64,000 nucleotides of DNA from NCBI GenBank assembly GCA_024449915.1, contig JAMZAV010001434.1:62001-126000 (forward strand). The letters run 5' to 3'. Positions within the stretch are counted from its first letter, which is position 1, and each line of letters starts with the position of its first letter. Made by a program: the position numbers and the translations under genes. Under the pieces are notes generated by a model. It had not been told where the DNA came from. It searched no databases and saw nothing but the letters and a program-made list of their open reading frames with translations. Below are positions 34,540 to 42,900 of the stretch, one piece after another. Origin of the DNA: Sweltsa coloradensis. Taxonomy: Eukaryota > Arthropoda > Insecta > Plecoptera > Chloroperlidae.

Positions 34540-36511
34540 TAAAAGCGAGCGTTTCCTTTTGACTCTGCCGGAAAAATTAGTCACTGTTTTTTTTTTTTTT
34601 TTTTTGTATGTCTCGCCATAACGTTCGAACGGAGGCTCGGATCGAGTTGAAATTTTGACCATCCGCAAGCTTCGTTCTCGATTGAATGCCATTAGTTTTG
34701 TAGCAAAATCGTTCAAAAAGTTAAAAAGTTACATTAAAGTTAATCGAAAGTTTTTTTTTAAAAACTAAACGGCGACAAAATCTGAGATGGCCAAATCATT
34801 TAGAATGTCCGTCCGGTCACGAATATGTTAAGTTTTTTTTGATCCGATAAGTAGTGTAGAGGGAAAAATTACTTTAAAGCCTAACAAAAGTAACGTTGCC
34901 ATGGCAACGAAAAGACGCGCAAGTTTCTAATGCACTGCCACCTAGAAGTAATCAAAATACTTTCGAGGAAGCAGTCTATTATTTGTCACCAAAGAGTTTA
35001 AATAGTTTTCCCAAGGAGTCAATGTCCTCTAGATGGCGGTGGATTTTATCCACAAAGTAAAGGTTTACTCACGAGTTTACCCAAATAGGCTACCTTGGCA
35101 ATAATAAATAATATTGGAAACATGGCCCTGTGGACAGCGAACGTCGCAAATTTTCAAATTTAAAATAATGTGCAATGTGGGTGTGGGTCTAGCTATAGCA
35201 CGTGCTCGCTTATCAACGCGTCCAACTGAGCGTTTCCTAGTAATAATAATAAGCAACAATAAAGTCAGGGGGTGGGAGGAGCCCGCCAAACTCTTGGGCC
35301 CTCAAGTCTATTGTTAGCCGGCCAGCATTCTAGCAATTGGATATAGAACAACAAAGCAGGAGGTTCAAAGTTTCTGTCTTAACTTAGATTTATTTATTGT
35401 CAGTGAGTTTGCTCAAAGTGTGAAATAGAAAATTAGTGGAAAATTCTGTAGCCTAATGTAAATGTAGGCCTACCAAGGCCTATTTAATAGATTCCACACA
35501 CAACACTTACTGTCGAAGCATGTCGCTTGCCACTGCTTTGTTGGTGGGTTTGCCAATGACTGAGTTGCCCACTGCAACCATGGTGTCGGCTCCGATGATC
35601 AGGTCTGGTGTCCTGCCCTCCGTTCTCAGCCTCGCTTGCACTTCATCTACCTTGTAATGTAAACATGTAAAGCAGGCAGGTTCCAAAACACTTTACTGTC
35701 AGATTCACTTGCCACTTTATTTTGGTGGGTGCCAAGTGAGTTTGCTCAAACCAGTGTGACTAGATATCAAGTTAGTGGAATTCTCCGTAGCCTACGCTTG
35801 CATTAATTGTAGGCTAACATACCAAGGCCTATTCAATAGATTCCACACACAACACTTACTGTCGAAGCATGTCGCTTGCCACTGCTTTGTTGGTGGGTTT
35901 GCCAATGACTGAGTTGCCCACTGCAACCATGGTGTCGGCTCCGATGATCAGGTCTGGTGTCCGGCCCTCCGTTCTCAGCCTCGCTTGCACTTCATCTACC
36001 TTGTGCAAAGCAGTGTCCATTACAAACTCGGATGGGTTTGTGTATGTGGCACGGTCGAGGTTTTCTTCAAACAGCGATGGGCATACCTCAAATGGGAATC
36101 CCTGAAAAAAAAAGAAAATTTCATCATAGCCTAATAATTTAATTTCTGGAGTTGGGGAAAAGGTATTAGGCTAATAAAACCAGATAGGGTAGGCCTCTAC
36201 CTAGTCTACGCCAAGGCATCTGGTGACATTCTGCAGTGGGTAGCCTACTGTCTAGGGCAGGGAATGGAGGGGGGGAATAAAGTTCATATTTCAGAAATTG
36301 TTTTAGCTCTGTAATGGTACAAAACAACAAATGCCACTGACAGGTAGGACCGTAGGCCTAATGTGGTGGATGATTGCGATGCGACTAGCAGAGGGTACAG
36401 AACATATTATTTTTTACTTACTAAACTTTGTAAGATTTCTTTTCGTCTTGGTGATGTACTTGCCAACACAATTCTCTTCGATAGTAATAAGTTCCGATAA
36501 GGTTCCAACAT
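20865..36511 (-). CDS. Maf-family nucleoside triphosphate pyrophosphatase (three exons seen)
   Basis: Maf proteins are cytosolic pyrophosphatases that hydrolyse dTTP/UTP or modified nucleotides to monophosphates; the family also forms the N-terminal domain of ASMTL. Exon 1 (36422-36511, 30 codons) starts at an ATG and contains the signature [18 protein letters not shown]; donor GTAAGT. Exon 2 (35860-36101) starts [18 protein letters not shown], carries the catalytic-region motif [13 protein letters not shown] and ends near ASDMLRQ in phase 2. The last exon (20865-21009) reads [20 protein letters not shown], then [15 protein letters not shown], and stops at TAA. Its phase fits a split ATG codon, as in the usual EPM|DKAG junction. 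About 60 residues normally between exons 2 and 3 were not found in the intervening ~14.8 kb, which is full of transposons, so the gene may be incompletely visible or broken. There is no methyltransferase domain, so this is a stand-alone Maf protein. Confidence 0.85.
21010..23602. other. Maf intron: GC-richer patch and a stray open frame
   Basis: A patch near 21330-21545 is much richer in CpG than its surroundings but matches no rRNA, tRNA or exon that I recognise. A ~100-codon minus-strand frame ends at 22804 (it includes [20 protein letters not shown]) and has no recognisable family or splice context. The remainder is AT-rich. Confidence 0.35.
23603..24220. mobile_element. Giant foldback element, ~300-bp inverted arms
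   Basis: GGCTATTCAACCGCGTTTTT at the left and its near-exact complement at the right (ending 24220) continue pairing along nearly the entire 618 bp, to a short centre near 23905-23935 (GATATTTTGTACCGATTC). This is a long, only slightly diverged hairpin typical of foldback elements or long-TIR MITEs. It has no coding capacity. It lies in the Maf intron, where a transcript would form a long double-stranded RNA stem. Confidence 0.85.
24221..25689. other. Maf intron, nothing recognised
   Basis: AT-rich sequence; short frames only, none with splice context. Confidence 0.4.
25690..25956 (-). mobile_element. tRNA-derived SINE, second family
   Basis: On the minus strand a tRNA-like head (25878-25956) has an A-box-like region, a B box TCGGGTTCGAATCTC and a closing GAGACCGGCA. 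A unique ~180-bp body follows. It shares no body sequence with the (ATT)n-tailed SINE. Confidence 0.6.
26102..26779. mobile_element. Non-autonomous hAT-like element, 0.68 kb
   Basis: Ends CAGTGATTCCCAACC and, in reverse complement from the right, CTGTGGTTCCCAACC. Both continue with a GGTGCC-containing subterminal block. This terminus is common among hAT families. No clear 8-bp target duplication is seen, and no transposase frame. Confidence 0.65.
26780..27661. other. Maf intron, nothing recognised
   Basis: A patch near 27000-27180 is GC-richer but shows no conserved frame. Confidence 0.35.
27662..28760 (+). pseudogene. 3' end of a non-LTR retrotransposon, interrupted by a hAT element
   Basis: Translated pieces resemble the C-terminal end of a LINE reverse-transcriptase protein: a SYLGS-like motif near 27690, and near the end a basic [10 protein letters not shown] motif (28574-28605) followed by a short acidic tail and stop. 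The element ends ...CCAGAAGCAGGAAACGGC with an ATGATAATG tail. It is cut at 27975-28429 by an inserted hAT element and is otherwise full of frameshifts. The same 3' tail appears in CCDC146 intron 6. Confidence 0.65.
27975..28429. mobile_element. Non-autonomous hAT element, 455 bp
   Basis: Ends CAGCGGCGTCGGA and, from the right in reverse complement, CAGGGGCGTCGGA. The flanking 8-mers GACATTAG (27967-27974) and GACATTAA (28430-28437) match at 7 of 8 positions. The interior is GC-rich with poly-G/C runs and non-coding. Nested in the LINE fragment 27662-28760. Confidence 0.85.
29203..29965 (+). mobile_element. Helitron-like non-autonomous element, family A copy 2
   Basis: Starts GGATGAGCGTAGCGAGCGAA and ends AACGCGGCGGGACTTAAGCG followed by TTTTCCTAG, then T. 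AACGC/GCGTT-type arms form the 3' hairpin. The interior has two diverged copies of a ~190-bp segment (TTCTTTGACTTATAACACC at ~29467 and ~29630). Confidence 0.65.
30217..30287 (-). mobile_element. tRNA-like SINE head
   Basis: On the minus strand: an A-box-like TAGTTTAGCTAAGACGC, then ATGTGGGAGACCTGGGTTCA with a B box. It directly abuts the element at 30288. A fragment matching its 5' part (TCTAGTCTAGCTAAGAC) recurs at ~30689-30705. Confidence 0.5.
30288..30551. mobile_element. Inverted-repeat element with Helitron-like ends at both termini
   Basis: Starts CTAGGAAAACGCCAAAGTCG and ends with the complementary sequence; the ~65-bp arms match closely, including GAGTACCCGG. Both outer ends read, outward, an AACG/CGTT mini-hairpin, TTTTCCTAG, then T. 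Total length is 264 bp, with no coding capacity. Confidence 0.7.
30765..32670 (+). pseudogene. Non-LTR retrotransposon reverse transcriptase, 5'-truncated and frameshifted
   Basis: Successive frames give the palm-domain motifs of a LINE reverse transcriptase in order: [16 protein letters not shown] (about 31090-31140), LFKKGDR (~31240), VFLDLEKAY (~31485), [20 protein letters not shown] (~31657-31716) and the catalytic FADDVLIWG (~31768). A YLGS motif (~31985), a [12 protein letters not shown] motif (~32155) and a basic GRPREKW end (~32420) follow. No endonuclease domain remains upstream. At least three frame changes and several stops show it is dead. It is related to, but not the same copy as, the 3' fragment at 27662-28760. 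The 3' end is ATT-rich. Confidence 0.85.
32671..33867. other. Unclassified repeat-bearing stretch
   Basis: A ~40-bp segment containing CATCAGTTGCTTCGTAGAAC occurs at ~33437 and ~33598, about 155-160 bases apart. CTTGGACAAA-type motifs recur at ~33013, ~33202 and ~33299. No gene is recognised; a 111-codon plus-strand frame at 33279-33614 is made of these repeats. Confidence 0.4.
34049..34124. repeat. (ATT)n microsatellite
   Basis: About 24 units directly 5' of the SINE. Confidence 0.95.
34125..34330 (+). mobile_element. tRNA-derived SINE with (ATT)n tail, best full copy
   Basis: The tRNA-like head (34181-34253) has A box GGCTCAATTGGTAAAGC and B box GGTTCGTATCC. Upstream are AGCAGTTTAGTAAAGGT and downstream ACTTTTACGACAACTGCTAT, then TTATGCTTAAAAACCTTAT and the ATT tail. 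The same order is found at 9735-9892 (minus) and in part at 9459-9580 and 10175-10318. Confidence 0.75.
34543..35240 (+). mobile_element. Helitron-like non-autonomous element, family B copy 2
   Basis: Nearly collinear with 4796-5502 over ~700 bp; begins AAGCGAGCGTTTCC and ends AACGCGTCCAACTGAGCGTT plus TCCTAG, then T. It sits in the Maf intron about 0.6 kb downstream of exon 2. High similarity between copies suggests fairly recent activity. Confidence 0.7.
34895..34908. promoter_or_regulatory. Perfect RFX X-box inside the second family B copy
   Basis: GTTGCCATGGCAAC, identical to 5121-5134. It is ~5 kb upstream of the CCDC146 start, a gene of the kind RFX factors regulate. Any regulatory link is inference. 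Confidence 0.45.
35440..35652 (-). pseudogene. Partial duplicate of Maf exon 2 with its donor and intron flank
   Basis: The segment repeats ~35790-36006 almost base for base: on the minus strand it reads [20 protein letters not shown] and continues through [16 protein letters not shown] to the same ASDMLRQ end and GTAAGT donor. It lacks the first ~33 residues of the exon. An AG precedes it by chance, but splicing there from exon 2 would give an immediate stop, so it is most likely a non-functional partial tandem duplication. Confidence 0.8.
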
Positions 36512-37882
36512 TTTTCAACGAAAGACTTTCGAGTTTCGACCAAGGCTATGTGGATGCCTCGTCCTAGACACCAGACATTAAGATTAAAACATTGTAGCAG
36601 TAACTAGGCCTACATAATATTTGTGTGATAGGCTTTACTCTGGTCTGCAAGAACTAGGCCTAGGCCTAGTGTTTGAAGGTTGGGACCAAGGGACCCCCAG
36701 GAAACAGGACTTAGGTTTTGTGGGTAGCCTAGGCCTAGGCTTAGGCTAGATAACCAAAGTCACAAAGGAAAGGGATAATAAAATGGCCTAAGCATCTGCA
36801 TAGGTAGGCCGGGCGTCTAAGGCTTATTGGTTCATTACACGAATCGGCCACAAGTCTTCCAAGAGTAGCCTAGGCTAGGTAGGCCTAGGTCTAGGCTACA
36901 AGACCATTAATTTTGCCGGTTGGTAAGGTTATGAAGGCTCTTTGGCCTTTACTGATAAAATAATAATTATACAACTAGCATCATTAAATATTTTGATTTA
37001 GACCGCTCATTTGCATATGAACATACTTACACGGTTAAAATTACGATAACACTTTTAAACTGAAAAAAATGTACTGTAAGACAGAGTATTGATTGATTGA
37101 TGTCAACAACCATATGCCATTTTCACCGCCAGTGCGAGGGATACGCGAAATTCGACACAACGCCTTCTCAATATAGGCGCGGCATTTAAACGTAGTTGAA
37201 ATTCAACCCGGGGTAGAATAATTTGGTTCAGGGTCTGCCGATCGTACGAGGCGAGAAAGAAAGCTAAGATCATCACCCAAATCATCAGCTAATGAGTAGG
37301 TTCTGACCAGCATAGGCCTCTTTTCTCCCCACATCCCCCCCCCCCCAGGCGCATTATGACCTAACGTAGGACAAGTATCGTGCCTCAATTGTAACATTAT
37401 TCGACACACGAAAAAATCTCAGAAGGCTTGTTGGGTCCATTGCAAACCACTTGTATCACAAAATTGATTCCTGAACGATTCGAGAATCCATTTGACCCTT
37501 ACAGGGGGGGAGGGAGAGAGGGAAGGGAGATTTCCATTCGGGACACAATCAGAAGAAAACGCGCGGTGACACATTCGTGATTTCGTGCGGTGAAAGGGGT
37601 GCTTGAGAGGGGACGGGGACTGGGGCAGAGCCCCAGCGAAATTTGTTGCCTAAGCTGAGCTATTTGGGGGATGTCTTAAACAATAATTTTGAGAGAAAAT
37701 TGTGGATGATATAATATATTATATATTATTATATAATTATATTTTATATAAATATAATATGATGTTTAACCTTGGCTTTATAGTAGGCGACTATGACGCT
37801 GGAATGTTAGTACTTTAGGACAGAAATTAAAAAAGTGACTACACCGGATATATGTATATATGTATATATGTGTTAACTTATT
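36512..37882. other. Intergenic region upstream of the Maf gene
   Basis: Many AGGCCTA motifs, poly-C near 37336-37347 and a TATA-rich patch near 37710-37760. No gene recognised. The Maf promoter should lie in the first few hundred bases, but I see no defining element. Confidence 0.4.
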
Positions 37883-38455
37883 GGATGAGCGAAGCGAAGA
37901 CTTCAATTTCACCGAACCCCCAAAAAATTTAGCTCGGGTGTTTTTTTTCTTTTTTTTCTGTCTGTTTGTTCGCTCTCTACCGGGCAAACGGCATATGCGA
38001 TCTGGATGAAAATTTGACAGGACCTTCGAAATCTCTGAACTTAGACTTGCCACGTTTTTGGGTACAATCGAAGAAATATTTCTCATGAATATCGTATTTT
38101 TACGATTTTTTTCGATTTTTTGTGCGATATTTTCGTGCCATTTGGGCCAATTCTGACCAAACGGGTGGAGCTAAAACGTTCATATTATACATGGACATTA
38201 AGGTTATGGTGATGTAGTACATTTTGAAAGAAAAAGTTGAAAAAGTTAGCCAGAATCCATAGAAATAAAGCTTTTAATATAAGTTTTTTACGGTAAATAA
38301 TACCAATTGACAAGAAACAAAAGAAACTTGACAACATTCACCTACAATGCGTAGGCAGCAAAACAAAACACTTGCAAAAGTAAAGATATCCCACGCAAAC
38401 TTAAAACTTTAAAAAGCTCATCCATCAACGCGGCGGGACTTTAGCGTTTTCCTAG
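37883..38455 (+). mobile_element. Helitron-like non-autonomous element, family A copy 3
   Basis: Starts GGATGAGCGAAGCGAAGACT and ends AACGCGGCGGGACTTTAGCG, then TTTTCCTAG and T, giving a clear 5-bp-stem hairpin ~9 bases before the CTAG end. It is the best-preserved set of ends in this family. Confidence 0.7.
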
Positions 38456-38489
38456 TTTTTAGAAATAATAGTTTTTCGGTTTACGCCAC

Positions 38490-38862
38490 TCCTTGAGTTT
38501 AATTGATACTCAACGTTTCGGAACTCAGATTGGAGTTCCTTTTTCAAGAGATTAAATTACAAAAACTGAAATTAAAAACAATAACAAAACCAAACATATC
38601 AGAAGAACAACATTAACAATATTGTTTTATGTTTTAAATTTCCTTGAAGATGGGCAGGGAGAACTGCCCGAAACGTTGCAGCTAATAATAAAACCACACG
38701 GACTACCCGAAAATACAATGTCTGTATATATATATGTTTTTACGTAGATTTTCTCGGATATAATGTGACATAATGAAATTCTTTCGAGTTTCCGAGTTAA
38801 ATAAGTTTTATTACCAACGTTTCGGACAGTTCTCCCTGCCCATTCTCAAGGTAACGACATAC
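38490..38862. repeat. Three GAAACGTTG / CAACGTTTCGG modules, possibly Penelope-like or LINE 3' ends
   Basis: CTCAACGTTTCGGAACTC (~38510), GCAGGGAGAACTGCCCGAAA (~38655) and CCAACGTTTCGGACAGTTCT (~38805) each sit next to a CTTGAAGA/TCTCAAGG-type motif, in alternating orientation. Such blocks occur at the 3' ends of some Penelope-like and other retroelements. No reverse transcriptase is present, so the family stays open. Confidence 0.4.
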
Positions 38863-38965
38863 AAATTAAAAAACATTAAGTAAACAAACAAGACAATAAC
38901 AAATAATATAAAAGACAAAACAACTCACTGCAACTGGTCAGTTACATTTCAGATCTTTGCGATTA

Positions 38966-39087
38966 CCTTAACAGGCGTTTGGTAGGTGTAGCTTCAGGTG
39001 GCTTCTTTCTTCTCCTATCTACTCTAGCTGGAGGAACTGTGTACATTTTCCGTCATTTACATTATTACTACCAAACGCCTGTTAAGG
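38966..39087. repeat. 20-bp perfect inverted repeat with 82-bp loop
   Basis: CCTTAACAGGCGTTTGGTAG at 38966-38985 and its exact complement at 39068-39087. Possibly a short hairpin element between the Maf gene and CCDC146. Confidence 0.75.
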
Positions 39088-39923
39088 TCAAGCTCTGGCA
39101 ATCGTCGTCGGGGACCTTGCCCCGTTCCCTTGACGTCCCCTCGACGACGACGTCAATGACACCACGAACGATGACAAAGACAATGACGACCGCGACGTGA
39201 GAAACCCTCCATTCCTCCCCTTTCCCGTGGCTGGTTCTGACCACCATTGACTTTGTAGAGTTCTTGTAATGAACCAAATTCAATGGCAAAGTAATTTTTT
39301 ATGATTTTGAGTTTAAAATTTTTATTTTTTTACCACGAAAATGGTTGGCTTGGCGCTCGTCAACTCAGGCGAAATAATCTTACTTCTTTTCAATGCGAAA
39401 CTAGGGAGAAAGAATGAAATGCTTGGCTCAACTTCTATCTCACAGCATTCACAGCCGAGACTTTGGAATTAGGGCTTGGCTGCCGTTTTTTTTTTTTTTT
39501 ACAAATGTTTGTATTTGTGGGGGATTTTACATACCTATAGTACCTTTGTTTATACACATTTTTATTCAGATGCTATTAATTGAACCTGTGACTTATTATA
39601 AAATACAAATATGAAAAACTTCATACACATGATTTTGAAAGTGGCTAAAAATAGATGCTACAAAACGCTTGAAAATGACGCTTGAAAATGCTATATGAAC
39701 GTATCTCTAAAATATAATCCATCTTGCTCCTCCATCATTGAAATTCGGCAAGACCTGGATGGTGCCATCTTGATTATTTAGACGACCTTGAAAATATCGG
39801 TATCAGCTTCCCATATGTCACTATTTTTGTTTACATTGTACTTATGTTTTGACATTTTCCGCGCAGTTTGTACGCCATTTCTATTAAAAGTTATCGGTTG
39901 TGTAGGTACCGTTTACTTTAAAT
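39088..39923. other. Upstream region of CCDC146
   Basis: Includes a CpG-richer patch (39100-39200) and AT-rich sequence. The ATG at 39924 has the context TTTAAATATGG. I looked for an RFX X-box close to the start and did not find one. Confidence 0.4.
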
Positions 39924-42900
39924 ATGGATAAGCCAGAGGAAAATGTAGCTTCAAGTAGAATAGAATTGACGAATCGACGGCCTACAAAAGCATGGATGGA
40001 ATTTGATATTCCGGTTGCAAATGATGTATTAGTTGAAGAGGACGAAGAAGAATATGAAGATGAGGATGACGAGGATCTCGTCCCGGAGCTCTCAAGGTGG
40101 GAGAGTGCCCACCTTCTTCGCCTCAACACGACCTTCGAGGAGTTGCCGCCTGTCGAGGACTCGTACGTGCTTCAGGACGCGGTGGCGATATCGTTCCTGA
40201 ACATGGCCCATGTGAGGGGAGACTTGACGGAGGACCAACTGAAATACCTCACAGCGAAGTTCAGTTTATTCTCCGAAGCTTACAGAACAAGTAGAGCCCA
40301 TGTGCAGGAGCTGTGCGCGACGATACACGCGGCTCACGAGTCGATGAGGGAGCACAGGGCTCTAGAGGAGACCTTCAATAGCTTGCCAGAAACGATGCCC
40401 AAGACAAAGAGTGTCAGGCATGTTGATGACAAGCAAGCAAAGGAAAACCTTGATAATGCGTCTGAGCTAAGGGCGCAACTATTAACATTTAGAAACAAGT
40501 TAGACGCTTTCAAAAAACACTCTGAGAAAGTTGACGACGTGTTAACATACCTCAGGGAGGAAAGAGACAATCTAGAATCTGAGCTCGAGCGATTACATAA
40601 GCACACACGCCATGAATCTACTCTGAAGAATGCCATTGGTGAATTTCATGACCTAGATGTTGAAATTTTAAGCGCAAAACGGCAAGTGCAAGATGTAGAA
40701 AACTACTTAAAAACAGTGGTGGCAAGAGGACAGCTGGCACGAGATAAATATGAGATAAAACGTGAGATTATTGAAAATTTGGAGGTAAGTACTTGCTGGT
40801 TGTTTCATAAGGAATATGTATCTGAAAACGTTCTTCTGATGGAGTGTAGGTGTGGTTACACAGTACAGTGTGACTTGACCTCTTGGTATTCGTGGATTTG
40901 TTACAGCGGCAACTCAACGAGGCAAAGATGAAGAAAACACAGCACCTGGTTCACTTCGGAGATGCATTTCAAAAAGTCCTCTTGACGGAAAGTAAACTCC
41001 TGGAGGCCGACAACAAGATGGTGGCATTGCTCGAGCAGCTGCGCACGGCCACTGCGCAGATCAACCGTAGCAAGGCCCAGCAGCTTGCGGTGAAGACAGC
41101 GAAGAAACAAGAGGAGACGAAGCTGGATCTGATTGGTCGAGAGCTGGAGGGGGCAGAGCGCAGACTCGTGACCTTGAATGCGCAGACGGTGGAGAACCGG
41201 GAGGCTGGTGCGCAGCTGGCCAGCTCGATCCACCTGCTCGTCATACGACGACATCAGGCCGAGGACCGGAGAGGGGTAGCTCTGAAAGACAAGGAGAAGA
41301 AGGAAATAATGCTCAGGACAGCGGAGCAGAAGTGCAACCAGGCGGAGGAGCAGCGAATGGTAAAGTGAACCTTTTAAACCATTGATGGATAATATGTCAG
41401 AAAGATTGAATTGTAAGGGTAGGTAAACATCAATCATTTCACAGTGAAGCGGTCTTTGGAATGTTATTACTATATATATTTTGGTAAGTATCTACCAATC
41501 CTGGCGTCAGCAACTTCACATTAATTTTGTTATCTTAGAAACGGGTGAGGATCAGTTGGACCATGGTTGGACTGTACCGGGTAGGCCTATACAGACCCAT
41601 AACAGAAAATCATAGTTTCACTTTGTGAAGGAAAACGAAAAAGTATGACAAGCGTCTAACCGTTTATTCCATTACCGGGAAAATCAGTACGGAGGAATTT
41701 TTATGTACACGTATCTGGTCATAAACCATGATAATACCCTATCTTCTTTTTACAGGCATTGCTTGTGAAACAAAAAACGTCCAGTATTCTACTAGAAAGC
41801 GACCTAAATAAGAGAGAAATACTTTACAAGCAGCGTAGAAAGATGTCAGAAGAGATAGAACAAATGCACCTGAAACTTGTGAAAAGCAAATCTGTAGCCA
41901 TGCTAGAAGACGATGTTTACGAAAGGACCACGAACGAGGTAATATTCCTTCAATCTGAAACTTGGGCTGCAAGAAAGCATCTCCAAGAGTTAATGCAAAC
42001 CAAGGCGAGCCTAGACGCTGATTGGGCGAGGAGCTTGATCGTGCGTGCGCAGCTTGCGACGCGCCTGGAACAGTTGCGCAACGAGAAGACTACGCTGTCA
42101 TGGCGTCGCTCAGCCTTGGCCAAGGCGCTGTCCGGCCAGCAGCGCAAGGCAGAGAACTTCCAGCAGAGGTTCCACCACGAGACGAAAGAGCGCAGCAGGG
42201 AGCAGCGGCAGCTGGTCTTGGAGCAGCAGATACTTGTCGAGTGGAAGGAACGTCTGAAGATCATGAACGTGGAGGTTTCGAATCTGTTGCAGCTTTACGA
42301 GCAACGAGTGAGGTAAGATCGGTCGTTCGCACCAGTTTCATTATTGGTTAGCTCTGCAACATTATTGAGTTCAAAGCTGCAAGATACTCACACAATGTTG
42401 CACCTTGTATGTTCAGGCAGATCCAGAAGGCTCGGTCCCGTGTGGTGGTCGAGAGTGCTGCCCGCGACACATTGCGAGTGCAGAAGACGGCCCAGCGCAA
42501 ACTACACCAGGAGCATCTTCTCGAGGTGGAAGCGGTGCTACTGCTGGTCAAGAAGGCGGAGCGACGCCTTGCGCTCTGCAGAAGGTTCGGTGCGTTGGAG
42601 TCCGCCAACTTCAACGCATGCGTCAACGAACGGAACACCTGTGCGCTGCAGTTGTGCGATCGCACCGAGGAGGTGGCGATATTCACAGAGAAGATCAAGA
42701 CCTTTGAGCATATGCTCATGAGAGCAGACACCGAGTATATGCAACGAATCGAGGTACGGTACATTCACCCACACGTTTTAATCAGAATTGATGTCAACTT
42801 TGTTTGCTAGACAGGATTCAGTAAAAATGTCATAGATTATCCTTCCCTTCGTTTGTCATTGTTTTCTCCTAGGAGAGGAATATTTACCTTTAAGCTTTTG

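Noticed and set aside
38979..39200. 73-codon plus-strand frame with a membrane-like segment
   Set aside because: It begins inside an inverted-repeat hairpin and lacks support from any family; possibly chance.
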